64,000 nucleotides of DNA from Nonomuraea fuscirosea (GTDB lineage Bacteria; Actinomycetota; Actinomycetes; Streptosporangiales; Streptosporangiaceae). Position numbers and translations under genes: made by a program. Positions 60,163 to 64,000 of this stretch are shown here, piece by piece (positions within the stretch are counted from its first letter, which is position 1; every line of letters starts with the position of its first letter). Under the pieces are notes generated by a model. That model was not told the origin of the DNA and ran no database searches. It was given only the letters and a program-made list of their open reading frames with translations. The stretch lies in the NCBI RefSeq assembly GCF_003001935.1, contig NZ_PVNG01000025.1:162632-226631 (forward strand), given 5' to 3'.

Positions 60163-60304
60163 CTTAAAACGTGTCAAGCCCTGAGTTCAGCCGCTTCCCC
60201 AGACCTTGACGAGCCCTACGGGAGCAAATTACGGTCCGGGCAAACGGCTGAACGTAAAACGTTTTTTACGTGAAGGGCACAAGCATGAAAGCAGGAGCTG
60301 TCAG
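60163..60304 (+). promoter_or_regulatory. Promoter region of the CUT2 sugar operon with LacI-type operator
   Basis: AAAACGTTTT at 60256-60265 is a perfect 10-bp palindrome with central CG, inside the longer imperfect ACGTAAAACGTTTTTTACGT. A related half (TTAAAACGTGTCAAG) occurs near 60163. Such AAACGTTT-centred palindromes are typical of LacI-family sugar repressors, though no LacI gene lies in the window. AGGAG at 60293-60297 is the ribosome site of the ATPase. Confidence 0.55.
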
Positions 60305-61813
60305 GTGAGCGAGCCGGCGCCGGTCCTGGCGCTGGTCGAGGTGAGCAAGGCGTTCGGCGCGGTGCGAGCGCTTACGGGCGTGAGCCTGGAACTGCGCGCG
60401 GGCGAGGTGCACGCCCTGGCGGGCGAGAACGGGGCGGGCAAGTCCACCCTGGTCAAGACGTTCGCCGGCGTGCACAGGCCGGACTCGGGCCGGATCCTGC
60501 TCGACGGCGAGCCGGTCGTCTTCCACGGGCCGGCCGACGCCCAGCACGCCGGCATCGCGGTCATCTACCAGGAGCCGACGCTCTTCCCCGACCTGTCGGT
60601 GGCGGAGAACATCTTCATGGGCCGGCAGCCGCGCGCCGCGCTCGGCCGGATCGACCGCAGGACGATGCACGCGCGGGCCGCCGAGCTGTTCGCCCGGCTG
60701 GGCGTCACCCTCGACCCGCGCCGGCCCGCCCGCGGCCTGTCCATCGCCGACCAGCAGGTGGTGGAGATCGCCAAGGCCATCTCGCGGGACGCGAAGGTGC
60801 AGATCATGGACGAGCCGACCGCCGCGCTCACCGCGCAGGAGACGGCGCGGCTGTTCACGGTGGTCAGGGCGCTGCGGGAGCACGGCTGCGCGCTGCTGTT
60901 CATCTCGCACCGGCTGGAGGAGATCTTCGAGCTGTGCCAGCGGGTCACGACGCTGCGCGACGGGCGGCTGGTGGCCAGTGAGCCGGTCGCCGGCCTGACG
61001 GCGGACGACCTGGTCAACCGGATGGTCGGCCGGGAGCTCGACCTCTATCCCAAGCAGGACGTCGCCCCCGGCGAGGTGGTGCTGAGGGTGTCGCGGCTGA
61101 CCCGCGAGGGCGCGTTCGCCGACGTGTCCTTCGAGGTGCGGCGCGGCGAGATCGTCGCGCTGGCCGGGCTGGTCGGCGCGGGCCGCACCGAGGTGGCGCG
61201 GGCGGTCTTCGGGATCGACCGGCCGGACGCGGGCGAGGTCGTGGTGGACGGGCGGCGGCTGCGGCCCGCCAGCCCCATCGCGGCGATGGCCGCCGGGCTC
61301 GCCCTCGTGCCGGAGGACCGCCGCCAGCAGGGCCTGATCATGGAGATGTCCATCGAGCGGAACCTGGGGCTGACCCGCCTGCGCGCGCTGCGCCGCGGGC
61401 CGTTCATCTCCCGGGCGCTCGAACGCGCCCACGCCCGTGACTGGGCGGTGCGCTTCCAGCTCAAGTACGGCAGGACCGACGACGCGGCCGGCGTGCTGTC
61501 GGGCGGCAACCAGCAGAAGCTGGTGCTGGCCAAGTGGCTGTCCACCGAGCCGGCCGTGCTGATCGTGGACGAGCCGACCCGGGGGATCGACGTCGGCACC
61601 AAGGCCGAGGTGCACCGGCTGCTGTCGGAGCTGGCCGCGCAGGGGCTGGCCGTGCTCATGATCTCCTCCGACCTGCCCGAGGTGCTGGCCATGGCCGACC
61701 GGATCCTCGTCATGCACGAGGGCCGGCTGACCGCCGAGCTCCCCGGGGGCGAGGCCACCGAGGAGTCGGTCATGACCGCCGCCACCGGGCGGCGGGGAAA
61801 GGACGCCGCATGA
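60305..61813 (+). CDS. CUT2 sugar ABC transporter ATP-binding protein (RbsA/RhaT type)
   Basis: A 502-residue tandem ATPase with two nucleotide-binding domains. Domain 1 has GENGAGKSTLVKTFAG and IMDEPTAALTAQE. Domain 2 has a degenerate Walker A (GLVGAGRTEVARAVFG), SGGNQQKLVLAKWL and VLIVDEPTRGIDVGTK. This asymmetry is normal for RbsA/XylG/AraG. GTG 60305 was chosen from the AGGAG site 7 nt upstream. The sugar is unknown; pentose or rhamnose uptake are typical. Its stop overlaps the first of three minicistrons (ATGA at 61810-61813). Confidence 0.93.
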   Translation: MSEPAPVLALVEVSKAFGAVRALTGVSLELRAGEVHALAGENGAGKSTLVKTFAGVHRPDSGRILLDGEPVVFHGPADAQHAGIAVIYQEPTLFPDLSVAENIFMGRQPRAALGRIDRRTMHARAAELFARLGVTLDPRRPARGLSIADQQVVEIAKAISRDAKVQIMDEPTAALTAQETARLFTVVRALREHGCALLFISHRLEEIFELCQRVTTLRDGRLVASEPVAGLTADDLVNRMVGRELDLYPKQDVAPGEVVLRVSRLTREGAFADVSFEVRRGEIVALAGLVGAGRTEVARAVFGIDRPDAGEVVVDGRRLRPASPIAAMAAGLALVPEDRRQQGLIMEMSIERNLGLTRLRALRRGPFISRALERAHARDWAVRFQLKYGRTDDAAGVLSGGNQQKLVLAKWLSTEPAVLIVDEPTRGIDVGTKAEVHRLLSELAAQGLAVLMISSDLPEVLAMADRILVMHEGRLTAELPGGEATEESVMTAATGRRGKDAA

Positions 61814-61851
61814 CCCCGCTCATCAGCACGTCTTCGGAGGACCCTGTATGA
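61810..61851 (+). CDS. 13-codon minicistron 1
   Basis: ATG 61810 overlaps the ATPase stop (ATGA), encodes MTPLISTSSEDPV and stops at TGA 61849-61851, which overlaps the next ATG. GGAGG lies inside its 3' half, 7 nt before the next start. It has the same length as the two following minicistrons, but its sequence is the most diverged. Confidence 0.5.
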   Translation: MTPLISTSSEDPV

Positions 61852-61889
61852 CGGCGCTCACCACCGCACCGCCGGAGGTCCGGGCATGA
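61848..61889 (+). CDS. 13-codon minicistron 2
   Basis: Encodes MTALTTAPPEVRA and ends in TGA 61887-61889 overlapping the next ATG. Its 5' half is nearly identical to the start of the permease gene (MTALTTAPSARA). GGAGG at 61874-61878 serves the next start. Confidence 0.5.
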   Translation: MTALTTAPPEVRA

Positions 61890-61927
61890 CGGCGCTCAGC
61901 ACCGCACCGCCCGAGGTCCGGGCATGA
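61886..61927 (+). CDS. 13-codon minicistron 3
   Basis: Encodes MTALSTAPPEVRA and ends in TGA 61925-61927 overlapping ATG 61924 of the permease. It differs from minicistron 2 at three bases, so it is a recent 38-bp tandem duplicate. Its internal GAGG serves the permease. Confidence 0.5.
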   Translation: MTALSTAPPEVRA

Positions 61928-62964
61928 CGGCGCTCACCACCGCGCCGTCCGCGCGGGCGAAGGCGGGGCGCGAGCGGAGCCTGCTCGACCTGGTGCTGCG
62001 GGCCAGGGAGCTGAGCATCCTCGGCGTCCTCGTCGTGCTGGTGGCCGTCACCGCCGCGATCAACCCGGGCTTCCTGTCCGCGCAGGGCGTCGAGGACATC
62101 TTCCTCAACGCCTCGATCCTGGCGCTGCTGGCCATCGGGCAGACGTTCGTCGTCATCACCCGCAACATCGACCTGTCGGTCGGCTCGGTCGTCGGGCTGG
62201 TCGCGTTCGTCACCGGCGACCTCGTCTCGGCGCAGGGCGGCAGCATGACGCTCGCGATCCTGGCCGGCCTGGCCATCGGCGGGGCGTGCGGGCTGGTCAA
62301 CGGCCTGCTGGTCAGCCTGTGCGGGGTGCCGGCGCTGGTCGTCACCCTGGGCACGCTGTACGTGATCCAGGGCCTCGACCACTTCGTCGCCCACGGCAGG
62401 CAGATCAACGCCGCCGACGTGCCGCAGGCGCTGCTGGACCTGGGCAGCGGGAACGTGCTCGGCGTGCCGTACCTACCGATGATCGCGGTGCTGGTGATGC
62501 TGGCCGTCGGCTACTACCTGCGCTCCTACCCCTCGGGCCGGGAGTTCTACGCGATCGGCTCCAGCCCCGAGGCCGCCCGGCTGGCGGGGGTGCCGATCCG
62601 GCGCAGGGTGCTGACCGCGTACGTGGTGAGCGGGCTGCTCGCCGGCGCCGGCGGGGTGCTCTGGCTGGCCAGGTTCGGCACCGTGATCGCCGACAACGCG
62701 CACGGCTGGGAGCTGAAGGTGGTCAGCGCCGTCGTCGTCGGCGGCGTGGCCATCGTGGGCGGCGTCGGCACCGTGTACGGCGCCGCGCTCGGCGCGCTGC
62801 TGCTCACCACGATCGGCAGCGTGCTGGTCGTGCTGAAGGTCAACTCGTTCTGGCAGGACGCGCTGATCGGCGCCCTGCTGTTGCTGGCCATCAGCGTGGA
62901 CCGGCTGCTCGCGCTGCGGATGACCAGGATCCTGCGCAGGAGGAACGCCCGCCATGCCACGTGA
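61924..62964 (+). CDS. CUT2 sugar ABC transporter permease 1
   Basis: A 346-residue permease of the RbsC/RhaP-RhaQ family with 8-10 helices. After a polar N-terminus (TALTTAPSARAKAGRERSLL) the membrane part includes FVVITRNIDLSVGSVVGLVA, GLVNGLLVSLCGVPALVVTL and GREFYAIGSSPEAARLAGVP, the conserved BPD_transp_2 segments. VVVGGVAIVGGVGTVYGAAL follows. The start is fixed by the overlap with the last minicistron. It forms a heteromeric channel with the second permease. Confidence 0.93.
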   Translation: MTALTTAPSARAKAGRERSLLDLVLRARELSILGVLVVLVAVTAAINPGFLSAQGVEDIFLNASILALLAIGQTFVVITRNIDLSVGSVVGLVAFVTGDLVSAQGGSMTLAILAGLAIGGACGLVNGLLVSLCGVPALVVTLGTLYVIQGLDHFVAHGRQINAADVPQALLDLGSGNVLGVPYLPMIAVLVMLAVGYYLRSYPSGREFYAIGSSPEAARLAGVPIRRRVLTAYVVSGLLAGAGGVLWLARFGTVIADNAHGWELKVVSAVVVGGVAIVGGVGTVYGAALGALLLTTIGSVLVVLKVNSFWQDALIGALLLLAISVDRLLALRMTRILRRRNARHAT

Positions 62965-63988
62965 GACCCGGGACCTGGGCCGCTTCGTCCGGTGGGACGT
63001 CGTCGTCACCGCGCTGCTCGTCGTGGTCTTCTTCGGCGGCCTCGGCGCCGACGCGAACTTCGGCAACGCCGACAACCTGTCCTTCGCCCTGAACGACCTG
63101 AGCGAGATCGCCCTGATCGCGCTGCCGATGACGCTGCTGGTGGTGTGCGGGCAGGTCGATCTGTCGGTCGCGTCGGTGCTCGGGCTGGCCAGCGCCATGA
63201 CCGGATACCTGTGGGACGCCGGGATGCCGTTCGAGACGATCGTGCCGCTGGTGCTGGTCACCGGGGTGGCGTGCGGGCTGGTCAACGGGCTGCTGGTGAC
63301 CCGGCTGGGGCTGCCGTCGCTGGCCGTCACCATCGGCACGCTGACGCTCTATCGCGGGCTGGCGTACGTGGTGCTCGGCACCGGCGCGGTCTCTCAGTTC
63401 CCGCCGTCGTACTCGGCGTTCGCCGGGAACGTGCCGGGCACGCCGATCCCGTACCCGGTGGCGCTGTTCGCGGTGCTGGCCGTGCTGACGGGGCTGGCGC
63501 TGCACGCGACCGGGTTCGGGCGTTCGCTGTTCGCCATCGGCAGCTCCGAGGACACGGCGTTCTTCGCCGGCATCCGGGTCAAGCGGATCAAGCTGCTGCT
63601 GTTCACGCTGTCCGGGGTGGTGGCGGCGTTCGCCGGGATCGTGTTCACACTGCGCTACGGCAGCGCCCGCGCGGACAACGGCGCCGGTCTGGAACTGACG
63701 GTCATCGCCGCCGTGCTGCTCGGCGGCGTGGACTTCGACGGCGGCAAGGGCACGCTCGGCGGGGTGATCGCCGGAGTGCTGCTCATCGGGGTGCTGCGCA
63801 ACCTGCTCATGCTCAACGACGTCACCACCGAGATCCAGGCCGTCGTCACGGGCCTGCTGCTGATCGTCTCGGTGCTGGACCATCCGACGGTGCGCAGGTT
63901 CGCCGAACTGGCTCGACGACGAAGCATTCTGCGCGACCTTCGTCCGCGGACTCACCCCCCACGAGGCGCTCACCCGCCTCGGCGTTGA
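62954..63988 (+). CDS. CUT2 sugar ABC transporter permease 2, with aberrant C-terminus
   Basis: A 344-residue permease overlapping permease 1 by 11 bp. Family segments: VVCGQVDLSVASVLGLASAM, GLVNGLLVTRLGLPSLAVTI, GRSLFAIGSSEDTAFFAGIR and LLGGVDFDGGKGTLGGVIAG. The expected C-terminus is reached near VLDHPTVRRFAELARRR. Beyond it the frame continues for ~21 residues (SILRDLRPRTHPPRGAHPPR) that are the out-of-frame reading of a DUF6461-like segment. The natural stop therefore appears to have been lost at a junction near 63905. No binding-protein gene follows in the window. Confidence 0.88.
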   Translation: MPRETRDLGRFVRWDVVVTALLVVVFFGGLGADANFGNADNLSFALNDLSEIALIALPMTLLVVCGQVDLSVASVLGLASAMTGYLWDAGMPFETIVPLVLVTGVACGLVNGLLVTRLGLPSLAVTIGTLTLYRGLAYVVLGTGAVSQFPPSYSAFAGNVPGTPIPYPVALFAVLAVLTGLALHATGFGRSLFAIGSSEDTAFFAGIRVKRIKLLLFTLSGVVAAFAGIVFTLRYGSARADNGAGLELTVIAAVLLGGVDFDGGKGTLGGVIAGVLLIGVLRNLLMLNDVTTEIQAVVTGLLLIVSVLDHPTVRRFAELARRRSILRDLRPRTHPPRGAHPPRR

Positions 63989-64000
63989 CGTGTTCGACGG
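63906..64000 (+). pseudogene. 5'-truncated DUF6461-like fragment, continues beyond window
   Basis: In the frame starting at 63906 the sequence reads NWLDDEAFCATFVRGLTPHE then ALTRLGVDVFD. This resembles the conserved N-terminal block of DUF6461 proteins (x-C-x-TFVRGLTPEEALRRLG). No start codon or ribosome site precedes it; the upstream sequence belongs to the permease in another frame. It could be a fragment joined by recombination, or a gene whose start was displaced. Only ~30 codons are visible. Confidence 0.5.

Larger units (their letters stand above)
61848..61942. repeat. 38-bp tandem repeat at the permease 5' end
   Basis: Copies begin at ATG 61848, 61886 and 61924 with a 38-bp period, the third being the first 19 bp of the permease gene. 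As 38 is not a multiple of three, each copy is in a different frame and is closed by a stop that overlaps the next start. Confidence 0.9.

Overview
The window is very GC-rich, densely coding actinobacterial chromosome with strong G/C third-position bias. The family content (mycothiol ligase MshC, WhiB, DUF3090/DUF3099, PAC2, FabG-InhA pair, dodecin) points to a filamentous actinomycete, most likely of the Streptosporangiaceae/Nonomuraea type. That genus-level guess is an inference. From memory, the order RecB exonuclease, MetH, PAC2, MshC, DUF3090, histidine phosphatase resembles the Rv2119-Rv2135c neighbourhood of mycobacteria, so most of the first 39 kb looks like core chromosome with accessory blocks inserted. 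No rRNA, tRNA, IS element, prophage or CRISPR array was seen.

Layout. 1-3.9 kb: a site-2 protease cut by the window edge, a RecB-like nuclease and a NarL-type two-component pair. 3.9-9.8 kb: a five-gene oligopeptide/dipeptide ABC importer. 10-17.7 kb: membrane protein, HAD phosphatase, MetH, universal stress protein, PAC2 protein and a TetR-like protein lacking its DNA-binding domain. 17.7-21.2 kb: a repeat-rich stretch with a sirohydrochlorin chelatase, a translationally coupled hexapeptide-repeat protein and a HemD/winged-helix regulator of the NnaR type, suggesting siroheme and nitrite assimilation. 21.4-22.2 kb: peptide deformylase and WhiB.

22.3-34.5 kb is the main accessory block. It holds a sugar-heptose activation set (GmhA, HldE, GmhB), a carbamoyltransferase, five glycosyltransferases (two GT9 heptosyltransferase-like), a UDP-glucuronate decarboxylase-like enzyme and two further NAD-dependent dehydrogenase/epimerase proteins. 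The plus-strand genes are almost all joined by 4-bp stop/start overlaps. This looks like a complete pathway for a carbamoylated, heptose-containing glycan or glycoconjugate in a Gram-positive organism whose final product I cannot name.

34.7-45.8 kb returns to core genes: mycothiol ligase, NRDE, SCO1664-like, DUF3090, histidine phosphatase, aldo/keto reductase, FabG/FabI, the TldD/TldE protease pair and a low-molecular-weight tyrosine phosphatase. 45.9-50.4 kb: dodecin, DUF3099, a three-hairpin RNA with identical C-rich loops (6C-like), DUF6457, MoaA, an HxlR regulator with its divergent oxidoreductase, and a small secreted protein. 50.5-60.1 kb: a large secreted protein, an acyl-CoA ligase, POT peptide transporter, TRIC channel, the MocR/YczE pair and a GH15 enzyme.

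60.3-64 kb: a CUT2 sugar ABC operon (ATPase and two permeases). Between the ATPase and the first permease lie three chained 13-codon minicistrons. The last permease runs out of frame into a DUF6461-like fragment at the window edge.

Two window-wide properties stand out. At least a dozen genes have a TANNNT -10 element 6-9 nt before the start codon and no ribosome binding site, which indicates leaderless mRNAs. Intergenic regions and gene ends repeatedly contain short tandem duplications (14, 18, 36, 38, 40, 43 bp and other periods).
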